Part shown: positions 16,947 through 42,758 of the stretch, in pieces
Layout of the letters: each line of letters begins with the position of its first letter
Numbering within the stretch: the stretch's first letter is position 1
Assembly (NCBI RefSeq): GCF_036014115.1
Contig: NZ_CP107913.1
Location: forward strand, 8,549,501 to 8,613,500
DNA: 64,000 nt
Direction: 5' to 3'
Source: Streptomyces sp. NBC_00448
GTDB lineage: Bacteria > Actinomycetota > Actinomycetes > Streptomycetales > Streptomycetaceae
Notes under the pieces: generated by a model
The model's input: the letters and a program-made list of their open reading frames with translations, nothing else
Told to the model about the DNA's origin: nothing
Database searches by the model: none
Program-made: the position numbers and the translations under genes

Positions 16947-17158
16947 TGCCGCAGCGTAGGCCAGGGCGGTTCCGAGCCGTCCCGGCCCGGCGGAAAGCTA
17001 GGGGTGCGTCCGGGCGGTCCGCCGAACCCGGCGGGCGGCTAGGGGGACCGAATAGGGGTGGGGACGGCAATGGTCGGCGCAGTACGCTCAAGCGCGTTTT
17101 GGGTCCCACCGTGCTCATGAATACGGCCGCATTGCACATATTGGGTGAGGGGAAACGA
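16947..17158. promoter_or_regulatory. Divergent promoter region of ligase 2 and the first PKS gene, three TAGGGG boxes
   Basis: CTAGGGGT is at 16998-17005, CTAGGGGGA at 17039-17047 and TAGGGGTG at 17053-17060, all in the direction of the PKS gene. TACGCT at 17083-17088 could be a -10 box downstream of them. The leader ends in GAGGGG (17147-17152), six bases before the chosen ATG. This is the densest group of the box shared by several cluster promoters. Confidence 0.6.
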
Positions 17159-34012
<16,854 letters not shown>

Positions 34013-34017
34013 CCCAG

Positions 34018-35418
34018 ATGGAAGTGGACCGGATAGTCGAAGCGCTGCGCAAGTCGCTGATCGACAACGAGCGCCTGCGCGAGCACAACGAGGAACTGGC
34101 GAAGGCCGCCGCCGAACCGATCGCGGTCATCGGCATGGCCTGCCGCTACCCGGGCGGCGCCGACTCCCCCGAGGAGCTGTGGCGGCTGGTCGCCGAAGGC
34201 CGGGACGCCGTCACCCTCTTCCCGGGCGACCGCGGCTGGGACACCGCCGGCATCTACGACCCCGAGCCCGGGGCGCCGGGCAAGAGCGTCACCCGCGAGG
34301 GCGGGTTCCTGCACCAGGCGGGCGACTTCGACGCCGACCTGTTCGGCATCTCCCCGCGCGAGGCCCAGGAGATGGACCCGCAGCAACGGGTGCTGCTGGA
34401 AGTGACCTGGGAGGCCGTCGAGAACGCCCGGATCGACCCGCTGTCGCTCAAGGGCAGCCGGACGGGGGTCTTCGCCGGCCTGATGTACCACGACTACGAC
34501 GGCGCCGACGGCAGCGGCAGCCTGGTCAGCGGCCGGGTCGCGTTCACTCTCGGCCTGGAGGGGCCGGCCGTCACCGTGGACACCGCCTGCTCCTCCTCGC
34601 TGGTCACCGCGCACCTGGCCGGCCACGCGCTGCGCACCGGGGAGTGCTCGCTGGCGCTGGCGGGCGGCGTGACGGTGATGTCGACGCCGGAGACCTTCGT
34701 CTACTTCAGCAAGCAGCGCGGGCTGTCCCCGGACGGGCGCTGCAAGTCCTTCGCCGCGTCCGCGGACGGCACCGGCTGGGGCGAGGGCGCCGGCGTCCTG
34801 GTGTTGGAGCGGCTGTCGGACGCGCTGCGCAACAACCGGCGGATACTGTCGGTGATCCGCGCCTCGGCGACCAACCAGGACGGCGCCTCCAGCGGCATCA
34901 CCGTCCCCAACGGCCCGTCGCAGCAGCGCCTGATCCGGCAGACCCTGACCGCCGCCGGCCTGCGGCCCGACGACGTGGACGCCGTCGAGGCGCACGGCAC
35001 CGGCACCCGGCTGGGCGACCCGATCGAGGCGCAGGCCCTGCTGGCCACCTACGGCCGCGACCGGCCCGACGACCGGCCGCTGTGGCTCGGCTCGGTCAAG
35101 TCCAACATCGGGCACACCCAGGCCGCCGCCGGGGTCGCCGGCATCATCAAGATGACCCAGGCGATCCGGCACGGCCTGCTGCCGATGACGCTGCACGTCG
35201 ACGAGCCCACCCCGCAGGTCGACTGGGGCGCCGGCGCGGTACGGCTGCTGACCCGGCCCGAGCCGTGGCCCGAGACCGGCCGGCCGCGCCGCGCCGCCGT
35301 CTCCTCGTTCGGCATCAGCGGCACCAACGCCCACCTGATCGTGGAGCAACCGCCCGCCGGCGGCGCCGATCTGACCGTGGAACAGCCGCCCGCCGGCAGC
35401 GCGGAGGTGCCGCGGTGA
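34018..35418 (+). CDS. Stand-alone ketosynthase, N-terminal part of split module 4
   Basis: The 466-residue product is a single cis-AT-type KS. It begins with a docking coiled coil (MEVDRIVEALRKSLIDNERLREHNEEL), then the KS core with Cys191 (DTACSSS), His326 (EAHGTGT) and His366 (GHTQAA), all intact. It stops just after SGTNAHLIVEQPPAG, where the KS-AT linker would start, with a short repeat of VEQPPAG. No AT, ACP or C-terminal docking part follows. GGAGG lies nine bases before the ATG, and the stop overlaps the flavin reductase GTG. The only AT-DH-KR-ACP lacking a KS in the window begins at 46572, so the two probably form one module in trans. Confidence 0.92.
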   Translation: MEVDRIVEALRKSLIDNERLREHNEELAKAAAEPIAVIGMACRYPGGADSPEELWRLVAEGRDAVTLFPGDRGWDTAGIYDPEPGAPGKSVTREGGFLHQAGDFDADLFGISPREAQEMDPQQRVLLEVTWEAVENARIDPLSLKGSRTGVFAGLMYHDYDGADGSGSLVSGRVAFTLGLEGPAVTVDTACSSSLVTAHLAGHALRTGECSLALAGGVTVMSTPETFVYFSKQRGLSPDGRCKSFAASADGTGWGEGAGVLVLERLSDALRNNRRILSVIRASATNQDGASSGITVPNGPSQQRLIRQTLTAAGLRPDDVDAVEAHGTGTRLGDPIEAQALLATYGRDRPDDRPLWLGSVKSNIGHTQAAAGVAGIIKMTQAIRHGLLPMTLHVDEPTPQVDWGAGAVRLLTRPEPWPETGRPRRAAVSSFGISGTNAHLIVEQPPAGGADLTVEQPPAGSAEVPR

Positions 35419-36005
35419 CGACAGCGCGCACCCCCGTGCAGCGCCCCGGGCCGACGACCGCGGCGCAGCCGGACCCCGCCGTGTTCCGGCAGGTCCTGGG
35501 CTTCTTCTGCACCGGCGTCACCGTCATCACCGCCGCTGACCGGGGCCGGCCGGCCCCGGTCGGTCGGCCGGCCGTCGAACCGGTCGGGTTCACCTGCCAG
35601 TCCTTCGGATCGCTCTCCCTGGACCCGCCCCTGGTGGTCTTCTCCGCCTCGCGCGACTCCACCTCCTGGTCGCGTATCCGCTCCTCCGGCGCCTTCTGCG
35701 TCAACGTCCTCGGCAGGGACCAGGAGGCGCTGTGCCGGGCCTTCGCCGTGAGCGGCGCCGACAAGTTCGCCGGCGTCGAGTGGAGCCCGGGCCCGGCCAC
35801 CGGCTCGCCCCGGATCGCCGGGTCGGTGGCCTGGGTGGAGTGCGTCATCGAGGCCGTCCACCCGGGCGGCGACCACAGCATCGTGGTGGGCGGGGTACGG
35901 GCCCTGGACATCGCCGACTCGCCCGTGGAACCCCTGCTCTTCTACCGCTCCGCCTTCCGCGGTATGGCCCCTAGCGGACCAGGGGTCACCCCGGCACCCC
36001 CCTGA
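35415..36005 (+). CDS. Flavin reductase (FMN-binding split-barrel family)
   Basis: The 196-residue protein has the family signature: FRQVLGFFCTGVTVITA, GFTCQSFGSLSLDPPLVVFS, SSGAFCVNVLG and DKFAGVEW near the middle. These enzymes reduce FMN or FAD with NAD(P)H for a partner monooxygenase. The LLM-type monooxygenase gene is next, so the two may form a two-component system. The GTG start overlaps the KS stop by four bases. A short Pro/Gly insert (about residues 38-50, RGRPAPVGRPAVEP) between the first two strands is not typical. Confidence 0.88.
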   Translation: MTTARTPVQRPGPTTAAQPDPAVFRQVLGFFCTGVTVITAADRGRPAPVGRPAVEPVGFTCQSFGSLSLDPPLVVFSASRDSTSWSRIRSSGAFCVNVLGRDQEALCRAFAVSGADKFAGVEWSPGPATGSPRIAGSVAWVECVIEAVHPGGDHSIVVGGVRALDIADSPVEPLLFYRSAFRGMAPSGPGVTPAPP

Positions 36006-36066
36006 TGCGGCCGCGGCCACCCCAGAGCGCCGCCGGGTCCGGCCGGAGCCGGTGCGGACCCCCCTA
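35968..36066. promoter_or_regulatory. TAGGGG-type boxes before the LLM monooxygenase gene
   Basis: CCCCTAG (35968-35974) and CAGGGGTCA (35980-35988) lie in the 3' end of the flavin reductase gene, and ACCCCCCTA (36058-36066, TAGGGGGGT on the other strand) lies 30 bases before the LLM start. These match the boxes before the SDR operon, PKS and DUF993 genes, in partly reversed orientation. The role as regulator sites is inferred. Confidence 0.4.
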
Positions 36067-36095
36067 CCGTGTCAACGCCGACGAGAGGAATGGAC

Positions 36096-37358
36096 ATGCG
36101 ATTCGGTCTCAGCTATCACCACCAACTCCCCAGGCCCTGGGCCGAGGACAGCGAGGAACGGCTGCTCAAGGAGTCCCTGGAACAGATCGAACTGGCCGAC
36201 CGGATCGGTATCGACTGCGTCTGGGCGACCGAGCACCACTTCCTGGAGGAGTACTCGCACGGCTCGGCCCCCGAGGTGTTCCTCGCCGCCGCCGCGGCGC
36301 GGACGAAGAACATCCGGCTCGGCCACGGCATCGTCTCGCTGCCCCCGGCGGTGAACCCGCCGGCCCGCGTCGCGGAGCGGCTGGCCACCTTGGACCTGAT
36401 CTCCGGCGGCCGGGTCGAGTTCGGCTCGGGGCAGGGCAGTTCGCAGCTGGAGCTCGGCGCGTTCAACGTCGACCGGGCGACCAAGCGCGAGCAGTGGCGC
36501 GAGGCGCTGGGCGTCATCGTCAGGCTGCTCACCGAGACGCCGTTCACCGGCCACAAGGGCCAGTGGATCGACATGCCGCCGCGCAACCTGGTGCCCAAGC
36601 CCAAGCAGAAGCCGCACCCGCCGCTGTGGGTGGCCTGCAGCGTCCGCGAGACCATCGAGACGGCCGCCCGCAACGGGCTCGGCGCGCTGTCGTTCTCCTT
36701 CGCCTCCCCCGAGCAGGCCAAGGAACGCGCGGACGCCTACTACGCCATCATCAACTCCGAGGAGTGCGTGCCGGCCGGACTGAGCGTCAACCCCAACTTC
36801 GCCGTCGTCATGCCGCTGATGTGCCACCACGACGAGGAGACGGCCGTCGACCGGGGCCTGGAAGGCGCCCACTTCTTCGCCTACACGCTGATGCACTACT
36901 TCGTCTTCGGCCAGCACCACCCCGGCACCACCGACATCTGGCAGACGTTCCAGCAGACGAAGGAGGCGATGGGCTTCACCCGCGACCCGGCGCCGATCGA
37001 CCCCTCCGCCGAGCCGGACCCGATGGCCCAGCAGATGATCGACCAGCTCACCGCGCTGCGCCGGGGGATCGGCACCCCGGACCAGATCACCGCCATGCTC
37101 ACCGAGTACGAGGCGGCCGGCGTGGACCAGGTCGTCTTCCAGGTGCAGCTCGGCAAGACCAAGCACGAGCACGTCATGGAGTCGCTGCAGCTCTTCGCCG
37201 ACGAGGTGCTGCCGCGGTTCGTCGAGGGCCGCGAGGAGCGCGAGGCGGCCAAGCGCGAGCGGCTGTCCGTCCCGGTCAAGGAGGCCCTCGCCCGGGTCGA
37301 GCCGGCCTCCGTCGACGTCTCCGACTACGTCATCGGAAACGAGCTGTCCACGTCCTGA
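36096..37358 (+). CDS. LLM-class (luciferase-like) flavin-dependent monooxygenase
   Basis: The 420-residue protein has the luciferase-like barrel: IGIDCVWATEHHFLEEYS, AAAAARTKNIRLGHGIVSLP, ARVAERLATLDLISGGRVEFGSGQG, then a long C-terminal region with HVMESLQLFADEVLPRF. Such enzymes use reduced FMN from a reductase to oxidise a substrate (hydroxylation, Baeyer-Villiger or C-N/C-S oxidation). The reductase gene is just upstream. I start it at the ATG at 36096, six bases after GAGAGGA; the ATG at 36090 is too close. The target site on the polyketide is unknown. Confidence 0.9.
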   Translation: MRFGLSYHHQLPRPWAEDSEERLLKESLEQIELADRIGIDCVWATEHHFLEEYSHGSAPEVFLAAAAARTKNIRLGHGIVSLPPAVNPPARVAERLATLDLISGGRVEFGSGQGSSQLELGAFNVDRATKREQWREALGVIVRLLTETPFTGHKGQWIDMPPRNLVPKPKQKPHPPLWVACSVRETIETAARNGLGALSFSFASPEQAKERADAYYAIINSEECVPAGLSVNPNFAVVMPLMCHHDEETAVDRGLEGAHFFAYTLMHYFVFGQHHPGTTDIWQTFQQTKEAMGFTRDPAPIDPSAEPDPMAQQMIDQLTALRRGIGTPDQITAMLTEYEAAGVDQVVFQVQLGKTKHEHVMESLQLFADEVLPRFVEGREEREAAKRERLSVPVKEALARVEPASVDVSDYVIGNELSTS

Positions 37359-37422
37359 CGCGACGTCGACACGTCAACCCCCCTTTGCCCCAGCCTCGTC
37401 CCGAAACGGAGGCCGACCCGAC

Positions 37423-38193
37423 ATGCCCGTGACCCCGGTCGACAGCGGCACCTGGATCCGCCGGTTCCACCCGGCGCCGGAGCCGGCACCGCGCCTGGTG
37501 TGCTTCCCGCACGCGGGCGGATCGGCGTCGTACTTCTTCCCGGTCTCGCGGGCGCTCGCGCCCCGCGTCGAGGTGCTGGCCGTGCAGTACCCGGGCCGGC
37601 AGGACCGCCGTACCGACCCGCTCATCGACGACGTCGGGCGGCTCGCCGACCGGATCACGGCCGCCCTGGACCCGTGGGACGACCGGCCGTTGACGCTCTT
37701 CGGCCACAGCCTGGGCGCCACCGTGGCGTTCGAGGTGGCCCGGCGGCTCCAGGACGCCGGACACCCCGCCGACGGCCTGATCGCCTCCGGCCGGCGCGCC
37801 CCGTCCCGGTTCCGCGACGAGCGGGTGCACCGCGGCACCGACGCGCAGGTGCTCGACGAGATCAGCCGGCTGAGCGGCACCGACGCCAGGGTGCTGGCCG
37901 ACCGGGAGCTGCTCGCGTCGCTGCTGCCCGCGGTCCGCAGCGACTACAAGGCCGCGGAGACCTACCGGTACCGGCCCGGCCCCGCGCTGGACTGCCCGCT
38001 GCTCGTCCTCACCGGCGCGGACGACCCACACGTCACCGCCGACGAGGCCGAGGCATGGCGGGAGCACACCACCGGCCCGTACGAGGTGCGGGTGTACCCC
38101 GGCGGCCACTTCTTCCTGACCACCCACGCGACCGCGGTGACGGAACTGATAGCCGCGCGCATCACGCGATCCGAGAGGGACAACGCCCCATGA
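37423..38193 (+). CDS. Type II thioesterase
   Basis: The 256-residue alpha/beta hydrolase has LVCFPHAGGSASYFFP, YPGRQDRRTDPL, the nucleophile Ser96 in GHSLGAT, VLTGADDPHVT with the acid, and a C-terminal GGHFFLTTH with the His. Type II thioesterases of PKS clusters remove wrongly loaded or stalled acyl groups from ACPs. GGAGG lies ten bases before the ATG, and the stop overlaps the P450 start (ATGA). No chain-terminal type I TE is seen in the window; it would be on the last PKS protein, beyond the end. Confidence 0.93.
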   Translation: MPVTPVDSGTWIRRFHPAPEPAPRLVCFPHAGGSASYFFPVSRALAPRVEVLAVQYPGRQDRRTDPLIDDVGRLADRITAALDPWDDRPLTLFGHSLGATVAFEVARRLQDAGHPADGLIASGRRAPSRFRDERVHRGTDAQVLDEISRLSGTDARVLADRELLASLLPAVRSDYKAAETYRYRPGPALDCPLLVLTGADDPHVTADEAEAWREHTTGPYEVRVYPGGHFFLTTHATAVTELIAARITRSERDNAP

Positions 38194-39431
38194 CCGACGT
38201 CGAACCCGAGGTGGACCCGGCGGCCGAGCCGCTGCTCTTCCCGCTGCCCCGCAAGGACCCGCTGGCCATGCCGCCCGAGTACGCCGGCTTGGTCGGCGGC
38301 GGCTGCCCCGTACGGGGGGTGATGCGCCAGGGCGGCCGCAAGGTGTGGGCGCTGTCCGAGCACGAGCACGTGCAGCAGGTGCTCAGCGACGCCACGCTCA
38401 GCTCCAACGGCAAGCACCCGGCGTACCCGATCGTCTTCCCCATCCCGGAGGAGTTCATCGACATCGTCGAACTCCCGCTGGTGGCGATGGACCCGCCCGG
38501 GCACACCGTGCAGCGCCGGCTGCTGATCCCCGAGTTCACCGCGAAGCGGATACAGTCGCTGCGCCCGCGCATCCAGCAGCTGGTCGACGAGCGGATCACC
38601 GCGATGCTGGAGAAGGGCGGCCCGGTCGACCTGGTCCAGGAGCTGGCGGTCCCGCTGCCGTGCGGGCTGTTCTGCGAACTGCTCGGCGTGCCCGGCGCCG
38701 ACGCCGACTTCTTCCGCCGGTTCGCCGAGGCCACCACCAACCGCAACGCCACCCCCGAAGAGGCCGGCGCCCTGCACCTGGAGATGGACGCCTACCTGGA
38801 GCGCGTGGTCACCGAGAAGACCAAGAACCCCGGCGACGACCTGCTCAGCCGGGTGATCCGGAAGAACGCCGAGGAGACCGACGAGGCCAAGCGCCTGAAG
38901 CACAGCAGCCTCGTCACCGTGGCGAAGATGCTGGTCTACGGCGGCTTCGACACCACCGCCAACATGATCTCGCTCGGCACGGTCGTGCTCCTCCAGCACC
39001 CCGAGCAGCTCGCCGAGATCCGCGAGAACCCGGAGCTGACCGGGAACGCCGTCGAGGAACTGCTGCGCTTCCTCAGCATCGAGGACGCGGCCACCGTCCG
39101 GGTGGCCACCAGGGACCTGGAGTTCGGCGGCGTCGTCATCCGCGAGGGCGAGGGCATGGTCGCCCTCAACGGCGCCGCCAACTGGGACGAGAAGGTCTTC
39201 CCCGACCCGGGCGCCTTCGACATCCACCGCGAGACCAGGGGCCACCTCGCCTTCGGCTACGGCATGCACCAGTGCCTGGGCGCCAACCTCGCCCGGGTCG
39301 AGCTGGAGATCGTCTTCACCTCGCTGCTCACCCGCATCCCCGGCCTGCGGCTGGCCGAGCCCGTCGAGCAGTTGCCCTTCAAGCACGACGCGCACATCTA
39401 CGGCATCTACGAAGTGCCGGTCACCTGGTGA
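38190..39431 (+). CDS. Cytochrome P450
   Basis: The 413-residue protein has a normal bacterial P450 layout: the I-helix GGFDTTANM (the usual AG is GG), the K-helix E-xx-R region EELLRFLS, and the heme loop FGYGMHQCLGANLAR with Cys362 as ligand. It overlaps the thioesterase by four bases and is followed by a ferredoxin gene, which would supply electrons. It probably hydroxylates or epoxidises the macrolactam, but the position cannot be read from sequence. Confidence 0.95.
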   Translation: MTDVEPEVDPAAEPLLFPLPRKDPLAMPPEYAGLVGGGCPVRGVMRQGGRKVWALSEHEHVQQVLSDATLSSNGKHPAYPIVFPIPEEFIDIVELPLVAMDPPGHTVQRRLLIPEFTAKRIQSLRPRIQQLVDERITAMLEKGGPVDLVQELAVPLPCGLFCELLGVPGADADFFRRFAEATTNRNATPEEAGALHLEMDAYLERVVTEKTKNPGDDLLSRVIRKNAEETDEAKRLKHSSLVTVAKMLVYGGFDTTANMISLGTVVLLQHPEQLAEIRENPELTGNAVEELLRFLSIEDAATVRVATRDLEFGGVVIREGEGMVALNGAANWDEKVFPDPGAFDIHRETRGHLAFGYGMHQCLGANLARVELEIVFTSLLTRIPGLRLAEPVEQLPFKHDAHIYGIYEVPVTW

Positions 39432-39445
39432 CGGGAGACCGACAG

Positions 39446-39643
39446 ATGCGCGTGCACGTCGACCACGAACGCTGTGTCGGCTCCGGGTCCTGTGTCTTCA
39501 GCGATCCGTCCGTCTTCAGCCAGGACGACGAGGACGGCCGTGTCGTCCTTCTGATCGATCCGCACGTGGACCCCGATCGCCGGCAGTCCGTCCGGGACGC
39601 GGCCTTCCGCTGCCCGGTGGGCGCCATCACCGTCGCCGAGTGA
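39446..39643 (+). CDS. Ferredoxin, 3Fe-4S type, P450 partner
   Basis: The 65-residue protein has Cys10-x5-Cys16 and Cys56-Pro, three cluster cysteines as in the small ferredoxins that serve Streptomyces P450s. The position between the first two where a fourth Cys would sit is Gly/Ser, so a 3Fe-4S cluster is expected. The ATG at 39446 has GGGAG eight bases upstream; a GTG at 39428 overlapping the P450 stop would add six residues. The ferredoxin reductase must come from elsewhere. Confidence 0.93.
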   Translation: MRVHVDHERCVGSGSCVFSDPSVFSQDDEDGRVVLLIDPHVDPDRRQSVRDAAFRCPVGAITVAE

Positions 39644-39722
39644 TGTCGCCGGCTCGTCCACCCGCCCGGCCAGTCAACCACCGCAGCGCACCTGGGTGTG
39701 CGCGAAACCATAGGAGCCCCGC

Positions 39723-40853
39723 GTGACTGCACGCACCCGGCACTACCTCGTCACTCCCGCCGGAGTCGGGAACTACGGCGACGAGCTGATCGCCAAGATG
39801 TGGCTGCGCCACCTCGCCAAGGTCGCCCCCGACGCGGAGGTCGTCATCGACTGCGCCGGCCCCGACGTGGTCGCCCGACGGCTGCAGGGCATCCACCCGA
39901 GGGTCCGCTTCGTGGCCACCCTGTGGCGGCTGTGCGCCTTCATGTGCATGGACAAGAACGTCGAGGAGTCCGTCGCCTTCGTCGAGCGCTCCGTCGCCGA
40001 CCCCGCCTCGGTCCCCGACCTGACCGAGGGCATCGAGGAACTGCGGCGGGCCGACACCATCCACATCGTCGGCGGCGGCTTCATCAACAGCCACTTCGCC
40101 CGGCTGCTGAGCATGCTCGCCGCCGCGCCCGCGGCCGCCGCCCACTCCGGGGCGCTCACCGCCTTCACCGGCCAGGGCCTGTGGCCGCTGGCCCCGGGCA
40201 CCGAGGACCTGGCCCGGCGGCTCATCTCCCGGTTCGGCATCGCGGACGTGCGCGACTCGGTGACCTACGACTTCCTCAAGGGCATCGACGCCGCCGTGCA
40301 GAGCCCGGACGACATGTTCCTGAACATCTCGCCGGACCTGTTCCGCGCCGACGCTGACGCCCCCGAGGTGATGGTCAGCCTGCAGACGAAGTTCTCCGAG
40401 GTCGACACCTCCGACCTGGTCGACTACGTGGCCGGCATGGTCAAGGCGTGGGGAGTCGACCGGGTCGGGCTGATCGAGTCCTCGCCCGACTTCGACAAGG
40501 AGGTGATGGAACTCGCCGAGCAGCGGATGCCGGTGGCCCGCCGCTACACGATGGACGAGCTGCTGGAGTCCGGCCTGCCGGCCGGCCCCGGGCAGACCTG
40601 GATCGCCACCCGCTTCCACCCGCACCTGTTCGCCGCGGCGCGGGGCGCCTCGGGTGTGGCGGTCAGCATCGCGCCGGACTACCTGGGGGTCAAGCACCGC
40701 TCCCTGCTGGAGTGCGGCTCGCGCTGGACGCTGGTGGAGAAGCTGGAGGGAGTGCCGGAGCGGCCCACGCAGGGCGGGTTCACCCCGGTCGAGCTGGAGG
40801 GCCTGCGCGTGGCCAAGGCGAAGATCGCGGACAGGATCTACCCGGCTTCCTGA
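39723..40853 (+). CDS. Polysaccharide pyruvyl transferase family protein
   Basis: The 376-residue protein shows the PF04230 pattern: GVGNYGDELIAKMW at the N-terminus, IHIVGGGFINSHF, GIADVRDSVTYDFL, and WIATRFHPHLFAAARG in the C-terminal GT-B-like domain. Known members move pyruvate from PEP to sugars as a ketal, or have related transfer roles. There is no sugar biosynthesis gene nearby, so its acceptor here is unclear; it could modify the polyketide or a sugar on it. The GTG start at 39723 has AGGAG upstream. It ends at a 14-bp hairpin. Confidence 0.78.
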   Translation: MTARTRHYLVTPAGVGNYGDELIAKMWLRHLAKVAPDAEVVIDCAGPDVVARRLQGIHPRVRFVATLWRLCAFMCMDKNVEESVAFVERSVADPASVPDLTEGIEELRRADTIHIVGGGFINSHFARLLSMLAAAPAAAAHSGALTAFTGQGLWPLAPGTEDLARRLISRFGIADVRDSVTYDFLKGIDAAVQSPDDMFLNISPDLFRADADAPEVMVSLQTKFSEVDTSDLVDYVAGMVKAWGVDRVGLIESSPDFDKEVMELAEQRMPVARRYTMDELLESGLPAGPGQTWIATRFHPHLFAAARGASGVAVSIAPDYLGVKHRSLLECGSRWTLVEKLEGVPERPTQGGFTPVELEGLRVAKAKIADRIYPAS

Positions 40854-40917
40854 CGGCCGCCGCCGCACCACCAGTACCGCCGGCACTACCGGAACCACCA
40901 GCACTACCAGCACCACC

Positions 40918-40984
40918 CACGGACCTCCCGGGCGCGCCCGCGGTTCCCCTGTCGGGAGCCGGGCGGCAGGCCGGGAGGTCCGTG
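40918..40984. terminator. Terminator-like hairpin after the pyruvyltransferase gene
   Basis: CACGGACCTCCCGG (40918-40931) pairs perfectly with 40971-40984 over a 39-base loop that can fold further. It is preceded by a CCACCAG/CACTACC-like direct repeat tract (40864-40917). Confidence 0.65.
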
Positions 40985-41011
40985 CGTCGTTCTAGACGGC
41001 CGTATGTATTG

Positions 41012-41038
41012 GTCGCTCGTCCGTCCTGTACAAGCGAC
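41012..41038. promoter_or_regulatory. Operator-like inverted repeat before the MFS exporter gene
   Basis: GTCGCTCGT (41012-41020) and ACAAGCGAC (41030-41038) are inverted copies with 8 of 9 matches and 9 bases between. Near-repeats CGGCCGTATG (about 40997) and CGGACGTATG (about 41044) flank it. The AT content is higher than nearby. Exporter genes in such clusters are often under TetR-type repressors, but no such gene is in the window. Confidence 0.5.
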
Positions 41039-41062
41039 TTACACGGACGTATGATTGACGGC

Positions 41063-42703
41063 ATGACAGAACCCCGCTCGCGAGCCGGGGGCCGGGAGTG
41101 GACCGCGCTCGTCGTGCTCCTGCTGCCGCTCCTGCTGGTCTCCATGGACGTCTCGGTGCTGTTCTTCGCAGTGCCCTACATCACCCGCCAACTCCAGCCG
41201 AGCAGCGCCCAGCAGCTGTGGATCTTCGACATCTACGGCTTCGTGCTGGCCGGCATGCTGATCACGATGGGCTCCCTCGGGGACCGGATCGGTCAGCGGC
41301 GGCTGCTGCTGACCGGCGCGGTGGCGTTCAGCGCGGCGTCGTTCATGGCCGCCTACGCCTCCAGCGCCGGCATGCTGATCGCGGCCCGCGGCATCCTCGG
41401 CATCGCCGGCGCCACGCTGACGCCGACCACGGCCGGGCTGATCCGCAACATGTTCAACGACGAGAAGCAGCGGCAGACGGCCATCGCCATCTGGGCCGGC
41501 GGCCTGGCCACCGGCGTCTCGTTCGGGCCGGTGATCAGCGGCCTGCTGCTCGCGCACTTCTGGTGGGGCTCGGTCTTCCTGATCAACATCCCGTTCATGG
41601 TGCTGCTCCTGGTCGCGGCGCCGCTCCTGGTCCCGGAGGCGCGGCCGCGGAAGACCGGCGGGATGGACTTCGTCAGCTCCGTCCTGTCCCTGCTGGCCAT
41701 CCTGCCGATCATCTACGGCGCCAAGGAGATGGCCACTTCGGGAGTGAACACGCTGCGGGTGGCCAGCCTCGTGGTCGGTCTGGTCTTCGGCGTGCTGTTC
41801 GTGCTGCGGCAGCGCCGGCCCGACCCGATGATCGACCTCAACCTGCTCCGCAGCCGAGCGGTCAAGGGCCCGATCCTCACCAAGTTCATCGCCAACCTGA
41901 CCATGTCCGGCACGGCGATCCTCACCGCCCAGTACCTCCAACTGGTGCACGGCCTCAGCCCGCTGGCGGCCGGCCTGTGGAGCCTGGTGCCGTCGATCGG
42001 GGTGGGCGTCACCACGCCGGTGAGCACCATCCTCCTCAAGCGCGGGGTCGATCGCAGCCACCTGATCAGCGGCGCGTTCGTGCTCGGGGTCGCCGCCTTC
42101 GGGGTGATGACCCAGGTGCAGAGCGACTCGCAGCTGTGGGTCGTGCTGCTCGCCTCCACGCTGCTGGCCGGTGGCATGGTCGTGGTGATGACGCTCGGCA
42201 CCGAACTGCTGATCGGCGCCGCCCCGCGCGAACGCGCCGGCACCGCCTCGGCGATCCTGGCCACCGGCACCCAGTTCGGCGGCGCGATGGGCATGGCCGT
42301 CCTGGGCACCATCACCACCGCCGTCTACCGGCGCCACATCACCGGCAGGCTGCCCGCCTCCGTGGACGCCGACAAGGTGCACGCCGCCCGGCAGACGCTC
42401 GGCGGGGCGACCGTCGTCGCCCAGTCCGTCCCCGGCCGGGCCGGCGCCGCCGTGCTGGCTGCCGCCCGGGACTCCTTCACCGCGGGCATCCACGTCGCGG
42501 CCGTCACCGCCGCCGTCCTGATGGCCCTGTCCGCGCTGCTGTCCGCGCTCTTCCTGCGGCGGGTCCGGCCCCAGGAGGCGGAACAGGCCGGCGCCGCGCC
42601 GAAGGCGCGCGAGAAGTCCCGCGGCGCCGCTCCGGCGGGCGCGCCCGCTGCCATGGAGGAGGACCGGGGCCCGTCGCAGGCGCCCCGTCCGTCGCACGGC
42701 TGA
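41063..42703 (+). CDS. MFS drug-resistance exporter, DHA2 (14-helix) family
   Basis: The 546-residue protein has many hydrophobic helices, motif A GSLGDRIGQRRLLLTGA between helices 2 and 3, RGILGIAGA, and motif C-like SFGPVISGLLLAHFWWGSVFLINIPF. The helix count and length fit the QacA/SmvA-type DHA2 proton antiporters. It probably exports the cluster product and gives self-resistance. The cytoplasmic tail is charged and Ala/Pro-rich. I chose the ATG at 41063; the in-frame ATG at 41051 would add four residues, and neither has a clear ribosome site. Confidence 0.93.
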   Translation: MTEPRSRAGGREWTALVVLLLPLLLVSMDVSVLFFAVPYITRQLQPSSAQQLWIFDIYGFVLAGMLITMGSLGDRIGQRRLLLTGAVAFSAASFMAAYASSAGMLIAARGILGIAGATLTPTTAGLIRNMFNDEKQRQTAIAIWAGGLATGVSFGPVISGLLLAHFWWGSVFLINIPFMVLLLVAAPLLVPEARPRKTGGMDFVSSVLSLLAILPIIYGAKEMATSGVNTLRVASLVVGLVFGVLFVLRQRRPDPMIDLNLLRSRAVKGPILTKFIANLTMSGTAILTAQYLQLVHGLSPLAAGLWSLVPSIGVGVTTPVSTILLKRGVDRSHLISGAFVLGVAAFGVMTQVQSDSQLWVVLLASTLLAGGMVVVMTLGTELLIGAAPRERAGTASAILATGTQFGGAMGMAVLGTITTAVYRRHITGRLPASVDADKVHAARQTLGGATVVAQSVPGRAGAAVLAAARDSFTAGIHVAAVTAAVLMALSALLSALFLRRVRPQEAEQAGAAPKAREKSRGAAPAGAPAAMEEDRGPSQAPRPSHG

Positions 42704-42758
42704 CCCCCTTGACCGCCGTTCGCCCACGCGCCCCCGTCGCGGACGAACGGCTCACCCA

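Noticed and set aside
35349..35418. A frameshift or sequencing error joining the KS to an AT just downstream
   Set aside because: The bases after 35418 encode a normal flavin reductase in an overlapping GTGA start, and no AT remnant is visible in any frame there.
41713..42318. Minus-strand frames opposite the MFS gene as a possible divergent regulator
   Set aside because: They lie fully within the MFS coding region, with no helix-turn-helix pattern and shadow-type composition.
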